Shown here piece by piece: positions 19,062 to 28,140 of a stretch of DNA of 64,000 nt; the stretch's first letter is position 1; each line of letters begins with the position of its first letter. The notes below the pieces were generated by a model. That model did no database searches. It had not been told where the DNA came from and was given only the letters and a program-made list of their open reading frames with translations. Source of the DNA: Bacillota bacterium (GTDB taxonomy: Bacteria; Bacillota; Sulfobacillia; JAJYWN01). Both the position numbers and the translations under genes were made by a program. Location: positions 1 to 64,000 of the forward strand of contig JAJYWN010000068.1 in assembly GCA_021791495.1 (NCBI GenBank), given 5' to 3'.

Positions 19062-21944
19062 ATGGATAAGGACCGCATCGTCGTGCGCGGAGCGCGCGAG
19101 CACAACCTGAAAAACATCGACGTAACCATCCCCCGGTCCAAGTTCGTGGTGATCACCGGGTTGTCGGGGTCGGGCAAGTCGTCGTTGGCCTTTGACACCA
19201 TCTTCGCCGAGGGACAGCGGCGGTACGTGGAGTCCTTGTCGGCCTATGCTCGCCAGTTCCTGGGCCAGATGGACAAGCCCGACGTGGACTACATCGAAGG
19301 CCTATCGCCGGCCATTTCCATCGATCAGAAGACTACCAGCCGGAACCCGCGGTCCACCGTGGGAACGGTTACGGAGATCTACGACTACTTGCGTCTTCTG
19401 TACGCCCGCGTGGGGCACCCTCACTGCCCGCAGTGCGGCAAGCCCATCACCCAGCAGACCATCGAGCAGATGGTGGACCAAGTGCTGACCTTGCCGGCCG
19501 AGACGCGGATCCAGGTCCTGGCGCCGCTGGTCCGCGGGAAAAAGGGCGAGCACGAGAAGGTCTTCGAGGAGATCCGGCGGGCAGGCTTCGTGCGCATGCG
19601 CGTGAACGGCGAACTGCACGAGGTCACCGACCAGATCAAACTGGAGAAGAACAAGAAGCACTCCATTGAGGCCGTGGTGGACCGCCTGGTGGTCCGCCCG
19701 GAAGTGAAGAAACGCCTGGCCGACTCGCTGGAGACCGCTGTGAACCTATCGGGCGGGTTGGTGGTCATCGACGTCATCGGGAAAGAGGAGATCCTCTTTT
19801 CGCGAAACTTCGCCTGCCCCGACTGCGGCATCAGCATCAGCGAGCTGCAGCCGCGGATGTTCTCTTTCAATAATCCCTACGGAGCGTGCCCGGCCTGCGA
19901 TGGCCTGGGCAGTAACATGGAGATCGACCCCGACCGGGTCATCCCCGACAGGCGCAAGTCCATCGCCGACGGGGCGGTGGTACCGTGGAATGGTAGCACA
20001 GGTTTCTACCAGGCCATCTTGGACGCCGTGGCCAGCCACTTCGGTTTTCCCACCGACGTGCCCGTCGACGACCTGGGCCAGGAGTGGATCGATCTCATTC
20101 TCTACGGAAGAAAGGGCGAGAAGATCCGGTTCCGCTTCGAGGATTACGACGGGAAGATGCGGACCAGGGAGACGGAGTACGAAGGGGTCATCCCGAACCT
20201 GACCCGCCGCTATAAAGAGACCCAGAGCGATTACATCCGCGCCGAGATCGAGGAGTACATGAGCAGCCGCCCCTGCCCGGTCTGCAAGGGCGCCCGCCTG
20301 CGGCCGGAGAGCCTGGCCGTGACCGTAGGCGACGTCAATATCGCCGACCTGACCCATAGGTCGGTGGCGGACGCCCTGGAGTTCTTCAACCGGCTGAGAC
20401 TCACCGACCGCGAGGACCTCATCGCCCACCAGATCCTGAAGGAAATCCGGGAGCGTCTGGGGTTCCTGGCGAACGTGGGCCTGGACTACCTGACCATGGA
20501 CCGGGCCGCCGGCACCCTTGCCGGCGGCGAAGCCCAGCGTATCCGGCTGGCTACGCAGATCGGGTCCAGCCTGGTCGGCGTGCTTTACATTCTCGACGAG
20601 CCCAGCATCGGGCTGCACCAGCGGGATAACCAGAAACTGCTGGCCACGCTGAAGCGACTGCGGGACCTGGGGAACACCCTCATCGTGGTAGAGCACGACG
20701 AAGAGACGATGTGGGCGGCCGACCACATCATCGACATGGGCCCCGGGGCCGGCGCCGACGGCGGGTACATCGTCGCCCAGGGCACTATCGACGACATCAT
20801 GGCCTGCCGGGAGTCGGCCACCGGCCAGTACCTCAGCGGGAGGAAGGCCATCCCTATCCCCCGGGCGCGCCGCCGGCCGAACGGCAAAGCGGTCGAGGTC
20901 GTCAGGGCCCGGGAGAATAACCTGAAGAACCTGTCGGTCTCCATACCCTTGGGCCTCTTCGTCTGCGTCACGGGTGTGTCGGGCTCGGGGAAGAGCACCC
21001 TGGTGAACGAGGTCCTCTATAAGCGGCTGGCCATGGAACTATCGGGGGCCAAGTCTAAACCCGGGGAACACGACGACGTGAAGGGCATGGATTACCTTGA
21101 CAAGGTGATCATGATCGACCAGTCGCCCATCGGCCGGACGCCGCGGTCCAACCCGGCGACCTACACGGGCGTCTTCGACGCCATCCGGGAGCTTTTCTCG
21201 CACACCACGGAAGCGCGGATGCGCGGCTACCGTCCGGGGCGGTTTTCCTTTAACGTGCGCGGCGGGCGGTGCGAGGCCTGCAAAGGCGATGGGATCATCA
21301 AGATCGAGATGCACTTCCTCCCCGACGTTTACGTGCCCTGTGAGGTGTGCAAAGGGCGCCGCTACAACCGGGAGACCCTCGAAGTCAAGTACAAGGGGAA
21401 GAGCATCTCCGACGTCCTGGACATGCCGGTGGACGAGGCGGTGGAGTTCTTCCGGAACATCCCAAAGATCCAGCGGAAGGTCCAGACCCTGCAGGACGTG
21501 GGACTGGGCTACATGAAGCTGGGCCAGCCGGCCACGACCCTGTCTGGCGGCGAGGCCCAACGCGTCAAGCTGGCCACGGAGTTGTCGCGGCGCAGTAACG
21601 GAAAGACCATCTACATCCTGGACGAGCCCACTACAGGCCTGCACATCGCCGATATCCACAAGCTCCTGGAGGTGCTGGGGCGCCTGGTGGAGGCCGGGGA
21701 TACGGTTGTGGTCATCGAACATAACCTTGACGTCATCAAGACCGCCGACTACATCATCGATCTCGGCCCGGAGGGCGGGGAGCGCGGCGGCTCGGTGGTG
21801 GCCACCGGCACGCCGGAGCAGATCTCGAAGCATCCCAGCAGCTACACAGGGAAGTTCCTGAAGATGATCCTGGAGCGGGACATAGCTAAGCGCGCGGGGG
21901 CGGGTCTGGAGGAAGCTGCCGCGGCAGCCACCGCCGGCAAGTAG
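19062..21944 (+). CDS. uvrA: excinuclease ABC subunit A
   Basis: A 960-residue UvrA with two ABC modules: Walker [10 protein letters not shown] and GVSGSGKST, signatures LAGGEAQRI and LSGGEAQRV, and Walker B strands ending LDEPSIGLH and LDEPTTGLH. Zinc-binding cysteine pairs are visible at [25 protein letters not shown] and CEACKG/CEVCKG. The UvrA dimer scans DNA for distortions and loads UvrB. ATG start, six bases after uvrB, so translation is coupled and shares the LexA-controlled promoter. The C-terminal tail is Ala/Gly-rich. Confidence 0.97.
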   Translation: MDKDRIVVRGAREHNLKNIDVTIPRSKFVVITGLSGSGKSSLAFDTIFAEGQRRYVESLSAYARQFLGQMDKPDVDYIEGLSPAISIDQKTTSRNPRSTVGTVTEIYDYLRLLYARVGHPHCPQCGKPITQQTIEQMVDQVLTLPAETRIQVLAPLVRGKKGEHEKVFEEIRRAGFVRMRVNGELHEVTDQIKLEKNKKHSIEAVVDRLVVRPEVKKRLADSLETAVNLSGGLVVIDVIGKEEILFSRNFACPDCGISISELQPRMFSFNNPYGACPACDGLGSNMEIDPDRVIPDRRKSIADGAVVPWNGSTGFYQAILDAVASHFGFPTDVPVDDLGQEWIDLILYGRKGEKIRFRFEDYDGKMRTRETEYEGVIPNLTRRYKETQSDYIRAEIEEYMSSRPCPVCKGARLRPESLAVTVGDVNIADLTHRSVADALEFFNRLRLTDREDLIAHQILKEIRERLGFLANVGLDYLTMDRAAGTLAGGEAQRIRLATQIGSSLVGVLYILDEPSIGLHQRDNQKLLATLKRLRDLGNTLIVVEHDEETMWAADHIIDMGPGAGADGGYIVAQGTIDDIMACRESATGQYLSGRKAIPIPRARRRPNGKAVEVVRARENNLKNLSVSIPLGLFVCVTGVSGSGKSTLVNEVLYKRLAMELSGAKSKPGEHDDVKGMDYLDKVIMIDQSPIGRTPRSNPATYTGVFDAIRELFSHTTEARMRGYRPGRFSFNVRGGRCEACKGDGIIKIEMHFLPDVYVPCEVCKGRRYNRETLEVKYKGKSISDVLDMPVDEAVEFFRNIPKIQRKVQTLQDVGLGYMKLGQPATTLSGGEAQRVKLATELSRRSNGKTIYILDEPTTGLHIADIHKLLEVLGRLVEAGDTVVVIEHNLDVIKTADYIIDLGPEGGERGGSVVATGTPEQISKHPSSYTGKFLKMILERDIAKRAGAGLEEAAAAATAGK

Positions 21945-21950
21945 CGACAG

Positions 21951-23909
21951 ATGAGCATGGTCACGGACGAGATAAGGACCCAACTGGAGCTACTGCCGGA
22001 CGGCCCCGGATGCTATCTCTACCGGAGCGCCGCCGGAGAGGTTCTGTACGTGGGCAAGGCTAAGTCCTTGCGCCACCGCGTCCGCTCCTATTTCCAGCCC
22101 TCGCGGAACCTGGAAGCCAGAATCCTCAGCATGATCAACCAGGTCCGGAAGATCGAGCACATTTCGACGGGCTCCGAAGTGGAAGCCCTGATCCTCGAAT
22201 CGAACCTGATCAAGCAGCACCGTCCCAGGTACAACATCCTCCTCCGGGACGACAAGCACTATCCCTACGTGCGTGTCGACCTGAACGAGGCTCATCCGCG
22301 ACCGGTCATCGTCCGGTCGATCAAGAAGGACGGAGCCCGGTATTTCGGTCCTTATACCGACGCCGATGCCATCCGCGACACCTTGCGCACGGTCCGGCGG
22401 ATCTTCCCTTTCCGGAGTTGCACCGACTACAAGCTGCGCACGGTGGCCAGACCCTGCCTGGACTACCACGTCAAGCGGTGTCTTGGGCCGTGCCGTCTGC
22501 TATTGGCCGAAGCGGCCGAAGCGGGTCAAGAGCCCCTGTCCATGGACTCCGGGGAGAAGGCCGAGGCCCTGGCCGAGTACCAGGCGATGATGCGGGAGTT
22601 CTGCTTGTTTCTGGAGGGTCGGCAGGACGACGTGGTGGAGCGACTGCGGGGGCGTATGGAGCAGGCGGCGGAGAACCTGGATTTCGAAAAAGCCGCCGAG
22701 TTAAGGGATCAGATCGCCGCGGCGACCAAGATCACCGAAAAGCAGCGTATGATCTCGGCCGGCCTGGAAGACCGCGATGTGGTCGGTCTGGCCCGCGACT
22801 ACAACGAGGCCTACGCTCAGGTGTTCAACATCCGGTCTGGAAAAGTGGTGGGGCGCGAGTACTTCGTCCTGACCGGAGTGGCCGGGGAGCCGGATGAAAG
22901 CGTCCTGGAAGCCTTCCTCCAGCAGTACTACTCTGTAGCCGCCGCCATCCCGCCGGCGGTCCTTCTACCAGTGGAGCCCGAAGGGGCCGAGATCCTGGCC
23001 GATTACGTCTCGGGCCTGCGCGGCGCCCGCATCCGTTTGGAGGTCCCCCGCCGTGGTGACCGGAAAGCCTTGGTAGAACTAGCCCAGAAGAATGCGGCGG
23101 AGTCCCGCGACGAGCATATCGCCGCGCGCAACCGGGAGCTGGAAGCGACAGGGGAGGCCGTGGCCGACCTGGCCGAGCGGTTAGGCCTTGCCACGCTGCC
23201 GAACCGGATCGAGTGTTACGATATCAGCAACATCCAGGGGCAGGAAGCCGTGGGATCCATGGTGGTCTTCGAGTACGGGAAGCCCAAGACCAGCGACTAC
23301 CGCCGCTTCAGGATCAAGGAGGTGGAGGGCGCCAACGACTTCGCCATGATGCGGGAGGTCTTGCGCCGCCGATTTCGCCGGCGCGCCCAGGCGGCGGCCA
23401 CGGGAGAAACGGGCAACACGTCCGCCGCACCCACCACCGATGCCGCGCCCGCCGCACCCGCTGAGGGTTTCGGCGCTACTCCCGATCTGCTCATCGTCGA
23501 CGGAGGCAAGGGGCAAGTGAACGCCGCCGCCGAAGTCTTGGCGCAATATGGCATGTCGGAACTACCGTTGTACGGACTGGCTAAGGAGTTCGAACACCTC
23601 TTCGCACCGCATGCCGGAGACCCCATCGTTCTACCCCGGGACTCGAAGGCCATCCACCTCCTGCAGCATATCCGCGACGAGGCCCACCGCTTCGCCGTGG
23701 GATATCACCGCAACCTACGGTCCAAGCGGACCTTCAAGTCGGCTCTGGACGACATCCCGGGCATTGGCCCGGCCCGCCGGACGGCGCTCCTGCGGGAGTT
23801 CGGCTCCGTGGCCAGGATAAGAGGCGCCAGCGTGGATGAGTTGGCACAGGTCCCCGGCATCCACCGAGCCCTGGCGGAGAAGATTCTGCAGCACCTCAAG
23901 CCATCATAG
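21951..23909 (+). CDS. uvrC: excinuclease ABC subunit C
   Basis: A 652-residue nuclease that makes both incisions around a lesion. The N-terminal GIY-YIG domain (GCYLYRSAAGEVLYVGKAKS) makes the 3' cut, a UVR domain (LDFEKAAELRDQIAAATKI) contacts UvrB, and the central RNase H-like domain plus C-terminal helix-hairpin-helix (IPGIGPARRTALLREFG) make the 5' cut. A low-complexity Ala/Thr/Pro insertion (about residues 480-505) splits the RNase H-like domain between the segment ending FRRR and DLLIVDGGKG; it is probably a surface loop. Placing uvrC next to uvrBA gives a complete excision-repair operon. Confidence 0.96.
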   Translation: MSMVTDEIRTQLELLPDGPGCYLYRSAAGEVLYVGKAKSLRHRVRSYFQPSRNLEARILSMINQVRKIEHISTGSEVEALILESNLIKQHRPRYNILLRDDKHYPYVRVDLNEAHPRPVIVRSIKKDGARYFGPYTDADAIRDTLRTVRRIFPFRSCTDYKLRTVARPCLDYHVKRCLGPCRLLLAEAAEAGQEPLSMDSGEKAEALAEYQAMMREFCLFLEGRQDDVVERLRGRMEQAAENLDFEKAAELRDQIAAATKITEKQRMISAGLEDRDVVGLARDYNEAYAQVFNIRSGKVVGREYFVLTGVAGEPDESVLEAFLQQYYSVAAAIPPAVLLPVEPEGAEILADYVSGLRGARIRLEVPRRGDRKALVELAQKNAAESRDEHIAARNRELEATGEAVADLAERLGLATLPNRIECYDISNIQGQEAVGSMVVFEYGKPKTSDYRRFRIKEVEGANDFAMMREVLRRRFRRRAQAAATGETGNTSAAPTTDAAPAAPAEGFGATPDLLIVDGGKGQVNAAAEVLAQYGMSELPLYGLAKEFEHLFAPHAGDPIVLPRDSKAIHLLQHIRDEAHRFAVGYHRNLRSKRTFKSALDDIPGIGPARRTALLREFGSVARIRGASVDELAQVPGIHRALAEKILQHLKPS

Positions 23910-23931
23910 ACGGAGAGAAGGGCAAAAGACC

Positions 23932-24537
23932 ATGCAGAAAGCAGTGATCCAGACTTCCCTCGGGTGGGTCGCCGCCGCCGCCACTAGCGACGGCATCTAC
24001 TGCACCACGCTTCCTCAACTCACCGAGGTTCAGGCGTGGGACCATCTGGACGAGGAACTGAAACTAAGGAGTCGGCGGCCCGGAAAGGGCCGTCATGGCG
24101 CGACCGCCGGCGGTGCCTCCATCACCGGCACCGTGGCACCCGTGGACGACGCCGCCCCGAACGGCGACACCGCCGCCAAGGCGCATCTGGACGGCTATCG
24201 AGCGGCTTTGGCCGCCTATTCCGCCGGCGCCGCCGGCAGGTTGGCCGAGATCCCCCTGGACCTCACCGGACTTCCGGAATTCCACTTGAGAGTCATGCAG
24301 GCGTGCCGTCGCATTCCGGCCGGGGAAACACGGAGCTACGCCTGGCTGGCTCGGGCGGCAGGAAGCCCGGACGCCTGCCGTGCCGCCGGTAATGCCATGG
24401 CCAGGAACCCGGTACCCCTGCTGGTCCCCTGCCACCGCGTGTTGCGTACTGGCGGAGGGTTGGGTGGATTCGGCGGCGGCCTGCCCCAGAAACGGGCCCT
24501 GCTGGCCCATGAGGGGTGGAAGGACCAGCAAGATTGA
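23932..24537 (+). CDS. ogt: methylated-DNA-protein-cysteine methyltransferase (Ogt/MGMT)
   Basis: A 201-residue suicide repair protein that removes the alkyl group from O6-alkylguanine to its own cysteine. The active site is PCHRV in VPLLVPCHRVLRTGG. The helix-turn-helix DNA-binding part (FHLRVMQACRRIPAGETRSY) precedes it, and GGFGGGLPQKRALLAHEG closes the domain. The N-terminal domain carries a Gly/Ala-rich insertion and is weakly conserved. ATG start at 23932 with GGAGAGAAGGG upstream, 22 nt after uvrC, so it may belong to the same damage-inducible transcript. Confidence 0.92.
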   Translation: MQKAVIQTSLGWVAAAATSDGIYCTTLPQLTEVQAWDHLDEELKLRSRRPGKGRHGATAGGASITGTVAPVDDAAPNGDTAAKAHLDGYRAALAAYSAGAAGRLAEIPLDLTGLPEFHLRVMQACRRIPAGETRSYAWLARAAGSPDACRAAGNAMARNPVPLLVPCHRVLRTGGGLGGFGGGLPQKRALLAHEGWKDQQD

Positions 24538-24620
24538 GAACGGTTGCGCTACGGGAAAAATAGCCTTCGGCAGCGAGGCCTCCGCGGGATTCGGGCGTTA
24601 TCGGGCCTAAAGAGGGATTC

Positions 24621-24678
24621 TTTCCGCGACGGCGAAAGCAGTTTTCCCGCCGACGAAACTGAATTTCGCTCGGGGAAA
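24621..24678. promoter_or_regulatory. three phased operator-like palindromes before the iclR-type gene
   Basis: Three related inverted repeats of the form TTTC(S)-n-(S)GAAA lie at 24621-24637 (TTTCCGCGACGGCGAAA), 24643-24658 (TTTCCCGCCGACGAAA) and 24664-24678 (TTTCGCTCGGGGAAA). Their centres are about 21 bp apart, two helical turns, so bound dimers would sit on the same DNA face. They end 33 bp before the regulator's ATG, as expected for autoregulation. Role inferred. Confidence 0.6.
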
Positions 24679-24711
24679 CTATGGGCCCGCTCGCCCAAAG
24701 GAAGGTCGACC

Positions 24712-25542
24712 ATGAACCGTCCCTATCTCCGCGGATCCGCCCGATTCGAGAGCGCCAGGGAAAAGGAGGACAAGCACCGTCTCCAGACGGTTGATCGCGC
24801 CTTGCAGGTCTTGGAGCAGTTCACGGCGACCCGCCCGGACTGGACCCTGACCGAACTATCCCGTGCCCTTGCGCTCCATAAGACGGTGGTGTTCCGCATC
24901 CTGGGCAGCCTGGAGGCCCGCGGATTTCTGGTACACGACCCTCTGACCAAGCGTTACCGCCTTGGTACCAAAATCCTTGAGCTCGGCGGAGCGGCCATGG
25001 CCACCATCGATATCCGGCGGGTGGCCCAGCCCGTCCTCGACGCTCTGGCCCGCGAAACTCACGAGACGGTGATCCTCGCCGTCCGGCGCGGGGATGAGGC
25101 CGTGTGCGTCGACAAGGTCGATAGCCCGGAAGGCGTGAAGCTCGTTTTCCATATCGGAGAGCGCACCACCCTCCACCAAGGCCCTGTAGGAAAGCTGTTC
25201 CTGGCGGACCTGCCAGAAGCGCAAGTGGGGGAGTACTTGGCGCGCACGAACTACCGCGGCTCTGGGGCCCCCGCCTCGCCGACCCTCACAGACGAGATAG
25301 AGAAGATCCGGCGGGATGGTTATGCCTACACCGAGGGTGAGGTGATCGCCGGCGGTGCCGCCCTGGCCGCCCCCATCTACGACCATCGGGGCGGCGTAGT
25401 AGCCGGGCTCGTGGTGGCCGGGCCACGGGGTCGCCTAGTGGAGAACCGTGACCGGTTGTTGGAGCAACTCAAGGCGGCGACCGGTAAAGTGTCGGCTTTG
25501 ATGGGCTACACGGGTGCCCATCGAAGCGGGGGCGCAGAGTAG
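24712..25542 (+). CDS. IclR family transcriptional regulator
   Basis: A 276-residue regulator. The N-terminal winged helix spans about residues 22-85 (RLQTVDRALQVLEQFT, then TLTELSRALALHKTVVFRIL), and the C-terminal IclR effector domain about 100-265 (ARETHETVILAVRRGDEAVCVDKVDS; TLHQGPVGKLFLA; YTEGEVIAGGAALAAPIYD). Effectors in this family are small carbon metabolites. ATG start with AAAGGAAGG 8 nt upstream. The gene is convergent with the SCIFF maturase gene, so the regulon is not obvious from context; the three palindromes upstream suggest it controls itself. Confidence 0.92.
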   Translation: MNRPYLRGSARFESAREKEDKHRLQTVDRALQVLEQFTATRPDWTLTELSRALALHKTVVFRILGSLEARGFLVHDPLTKRYRLGTKILELGGAAMATIDIRRVAQPVLDALARETHETVILAVRRGDEAVCVDKVDSPEGVKLVFHIGERTTLHQGPVGKLFLADLPEAQVGEYLARTNYRGSGAPASPTLTDEIEKIRRDGYAYTEGEVIAGGAALAAPIYDHRGGVVAGLVVAGPRGRLVENRDRLLEQLKAATGKVSALMGYTGAHRSGGAE

Positions 25543-25559
25543 GGGATTAGGGGGCGAAA

Positions 25560-26954
25560 CTAGAGCCCCAGGCTCCACGCGGCCCTAGCCCAAAGCGCCC
25601 ATTCCCAACGCAAACGAGACAACTGGCACCCAAGCTCGTAGGGCTTATCTAGAGAGCCGTGGAATTGGTCGGCGTTCGCGTGGCAGCCGCCGCCGCAGAG
25701 GTAGCGGGCCCAACAAGCGCGACAGGCCGCCTTGTTCCCGGCGTGGTTCCGGCGGAAGGCCATGGACAGCCCCGCCGAAGGTCCCTCTCCATTCAGACTA
25801 CCCATGAGGTAGGGCGGGCGTCCCACGAACTGGTGGCAGGGGAACAAGTCGCCCTCAGGGGTAAGCGCCAGGTATTGATAGCCGGCGCCGCAGCCGGTCA
25901 GACGTTTCTCCAGGCAAGGCCCGGAATGGTCGTCCATCTCAAAATGATAGAAGGTGAAGGGGCGGCCTTCTCGGTGGCGGCGGACATACAGCTGCGCCAG
26001 CTCTTCATAGGAACGGCCGATCTCCTCCAGATGGTCCGCGGTCAAGGCCAGAGGCCCCCCCGAGAGCACCACCGGCTCCATGGAGATTTCGGTGAACCCT
26101 TCGTCCAAAAGGTATTCCACGTCGTGGTGGAAATCCAGGTTGGCGGCCGTGAACGTACCACGGATATAATGCCCGGGCCCGCGTTCGGAACGGTAAGGCT
26201 GGAGGGCCTCCACCATCCGTTTGGCGTTGGCCAGGCACTGGGCATGGGTCGGCGTGCCCCGGGCCTTGCGCATGCGGTCGTGCACCTCGGGCCGTCCGTC
26301 CAGCGAGAGCACGATGTTGTCCATATTCCTGGCCAGGAAGGAGACCATGTCCCCGTTCAGGGCGTAGGCGTTCGTGGTCACCGTGAAACGGAACTGCCGG
26401 CCTTCCTCCGCCCCGCGTCGCCGGGCGTAGTCCACCGTGCCCACCAGCACATCCCAGTCCAAAGTGGGTTCGCCGCCAAAGAAATCGACAGCCAGGTAGG
26501 GATAGCCTCTTGAACTCCGCAGCAGGAAATCGACGCCGGCCCGCGCCACCTCTAGGGACATCAGGGAGCGCGGCCCCTTGAGAGCTCCGGAAGCCGCGAA
26601 GCAGTATCGGCAGGAGAGGTTGCAGTCGTGTGCCAGGTGCAGGCAAAGGGCGCGGACCCCCAAGTCGGCCACTTCACGCGGGGCGGCCGCCGGCGCGGCA
26701 AAAAGCTCGCCTCGAGAAACAAGCTCCTGAAGCTCCCTTCCGGCGATGATCCGCGGGTCTAGGCTATCGGAGGGCGCAGCAGTAGTTCCCGCCGGCGGCG
26801 GGCCACCCCGGAAGGTCCACTCCCGCAAGACGGCCGTGGCCGCCTCATCCAGAGCATGGAGCGACCCACTGTGCACATCGTAGGCAAGACTTAAGCCGCG
26901 GGCCCCGAACAGGTGCACCCGCGGCTCAAGATTAGAGATCGGATGGAAATCCAA
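25560..26954 (-). CDS. SCIFF peptide maturase, radical SAM/SPASM protein (CteB/ScfB type)
   Basis: A 464-residue radical SAM enzyme that installs Cys-to-Thr thioether cross-links in the SCIFF peptide encoded just upstream. An N-terminal precursor-recognition region comes first; the [4Fe-4S]-SAM cluster motif CNLSCRYC (Cys111, Cys115, Cys118) opens the TIM-barrel; and the C-terminal SPASM region holds further cluster cysteines (CGAGYQYL, FPCHQF, CRACWARYLCGGGC, ELGC). The first domain begins VHLFGARGLSLAYDVHSGSLH, characteristic of this subfamily. It is 27 nt downstream of the precursor gene on the same strand. Confidence 0.93.
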   Translation of the reverse strand: MDFHPISNLEPRVHLFGARGLSLAYDVHSGSLHALDEAATAVLREWTFRGGPPPAGTTAAPSDSLDPRIIAGRELQELVSRGELFAAPAAAPREVADLGVRALCLHLAHDCNLSCRYCFAASGALKGPRSLMSLEVARAGVDFLLRSSRGYPYLAVDFFGGEPTLDWDVLVGTVDYARRRGAEEGRQFRFTVTTNAYALNGDMVSFLARNMDNIVLSLDGRPEVHDRMRKARGTPTHAQCLANAKRMVEALQPYRSERGPGHYIRGTFTAANLDFHHDVEYLLDEGFTEISMEPVVLSGGPLALTADHLEEIGRSYEELAQLYVRRHREGRPFTFYHFEMDDHSGPCLEKRLTGCGAGYQYLALTPEGDLFPCHQFVGRPPYLMGSLNGEGPSAGLSMAFRRNHAGNKAACRACWARYLCGGGCHANADQFHGSLDKPYELGCQLSRLRWEWALWARAAWSLGL

Positions 26955-26981
26955 GGCAGGTCTGACGGGCCGACCGCTCGG

Positions 26982-27128
26982 CTACTTCTTGACCGGGCAG
27001 GGCTGGTTGCCGACCGTGCAGGAGGTCTTGCAGGCCGACTGGCAGGAGACCTGACACTTGTCGCAATCGGCCGTCTCAAGCGGCTTGGACAACGTTCCGG
27101 CAAGGATGGTCTTGACGTGGGTGGACAT
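26982..27128 (-). CDS. SCIFF ranthipeptide precursor
   Basis: A 48-residue peptide with six cysteines in its last 27 residues (Cys22, 25, 29, 33, 37 and 44), matching the 'six cysteines in forty-five residues' family found almost throughout Clostridia. It begins MSTHVKTILAGTLSKPLE and has the core CDKCQVSCQSACKTSC. The neighbouring radical SAM enzyme is expected to cross-link it. ATG start with GGAGGT 7 nt upstream. The near-universal conservation of SCIFF suggests a regulatory role rather than an antibiotic. No exporter or protease lies next to this pair. Confidence 0.96.
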   Translation of the reverse strand: MSTHVKTILAGTLSKPLETADCDKCQVSCQSACKTSCTVGNQPCPVKK

Positions 27129-27455
27129 CTTCCGCACCTCCAGATCGAGTTTCCGCGGCCCGCGGCCGGATGCTCACTCCCCAGCCTATTTGGGCCGTTC
27201 TCAGTATAGCACAGGGCAACAGGGCCGTACAGCAGGCCTCTCTTCTCGGTGGTCGCCGCGCGGCGGCCCCGTACCTTTGACGCGGTTCGGGCCCGCCTTA
27301 AGAAAGTTAAGGTTCAGATTAAATAATCTGACCCCAGCCCATTGACAGCCTCGCCCGTCTCCCTTAGAATCAAAGTCAGGTAGAGGTTAAACCTATTAAG
27401 GTCTCCCTCAGAGAAACGAAGAGGCATCTTGAAAATGTCAGGGGGAACGATTAAG
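27129..27455. other. divergent intergenic region between SCIFF and the DUF2089 cluster
   Basis: This gap holds two promoters facing apart. Leftward, an extended -10 TGCTATACT (plus-strand 27203-27211) could drive the SCIFF genes; its -35 is weak. Rightward, the strong promoter at 27342-27370 drives the next operon. Palindromes lie at 27315-27330 (CAGATT-4-AATCTG, just before the rightward -35) and 27384-27394 (AGGTTAAACCT, just after its -10), both well placed to be operators. No gene is seen. Confidence 0.6.
27342..27370 (+). promoter_or_regulatory. sigma-A promoter of the DUF2089/DUF4097 operon
   Basis: TTGACA (27342-27347), a 17-base spacer and TAGAAT (27365-27370): six of six and five of six consensus matches at ideal spacing. 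The AGGTTAAACCT palindrome at 27384-27394 overlaps the expected transcription start. Confidence 0.85.
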
Positions 27456-27704
27456 ATGAAGGAAACCATAGAAGTCCGGTATAGCGGCGAGATTCCCAGC
27501 GGTGTGCGGAGTTTCCTGGACAGGGACAGCACGGTGAAAGTCACTTCGCTGCGCCCCCTGGTGATCCACCAGAACGGCGACGAGAGTTTCCTGGACCGCT
27601 TGCTTCAGGTCTCTGGCTGCGAAGGCTTCCGGATCGACCTCGTGAAGGTCCGGCGGGACCACCGGTCCAACGAGACACTCAGCACCGCCGCGTGCCTGGC
27701 CTAA
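27456..27704 (+). CDS. small protein of unknown function
   Basis: An 82-residue soluble protein starting MKETIEVRYSGEIPSGVR. I do not recognise a family. It is charged, with beta-strand-like segments (TVKVTSLRPLVIHQ) and a single cysteine (QVSGCEGFRID). The ATG at 27456 has GGGGGAA 9 nt upstream; an ATG at 27435 is possible. It is the first gene after the strong promoter and lies 42 nt before the DUF2089 gene, so it is probably part of the same envelope-related operon. Confidence 0.6.
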   Translation: MKETIEVRYSGEIPSGVRSFLDRDSTVKVTSLRPLVIHQNGDESFLDRLLQVSGCEGFRIDLVKVRRDHRSNETLSTAACLA

Positions 27705-27746
27705 TCCCTGGGTCGCTACCCGGCCCACGAAGGAGTGAGTTACGCA

Positions 27747-28127
27747 GTGGCGAGGAGAAAGATGCCCAGTCGTTGCCCGGTGTGCTTCGAGAAGCTGGAC
27801 GTTGTGAAGCTGCACTGCCCCACGTGCGACACCACCATCGAGGGTTCCTTCGAGACCTGCAAGTTCTGCCAGCTCACCAACGAGCAGCGAGACTTCATGG
27901 AGACCTTCATCCGGTGCCGCGGGAACATCAAAGAAGTCGAGCGGGAGCTTGGCATTTCCTACCCGACGGTTCGCGGCCGGCTGGACTCGCTGATCACTGC
28001 CCTCGGTTACCGAGTGGACACTGAGGAGCAGGAAGTGGATGCCTCCCGCCGCCGCGAGATCCTGGAGTCCTTGAATAAGGGTGAGATTTCTGCCGAGGAC
28101 GCCCTGAAGGCCCTCAAGCAGGTCTAA
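27747..28127 (+). CDS. DUF2089 zinc-ribbon/HTH-like regulator
   Basis: About 126 residues. The N-terminal half has paired cysteines typical of DUF2089 zinc ribbons (CPVC, CPTC, CKFC), followed by a helix-turn-helix-like part (IKEVERELGISYPTVRGRLDSL) that suggests DNA binding. The C terminus (SRRREILESLNKGEISAEDA) is the same short helical module that starts the next three genes. The GTG at 27747 is chosen because GAAGGAG lies 11 nt upstream and overlaps the earlier GTG at 27735. It is a plausible regulator of the DUF4097/PspC-like genes that follow. Confidence 0.8.
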   Translation: MARRKMPSRCPVCFEKLDVVKLHCPTCDTTIEGSFETCKFCQLTNEQRDFMETFIRCRGNIKEVERELGISYPTVRGRLDSLITALGYRVDTEEQEVDASRRREILESLNKGEISAEDALKALKQV

Positions 28128-28140
28128 GGAGGCCAGCATC

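Noticed and set aside
23380-23470. Frameshift or broken domain in uvrC
   Set aside because: The Ala/Thr/Pro stretch is in frame and flanked by intact conserved segments, so it is an insertion loop.
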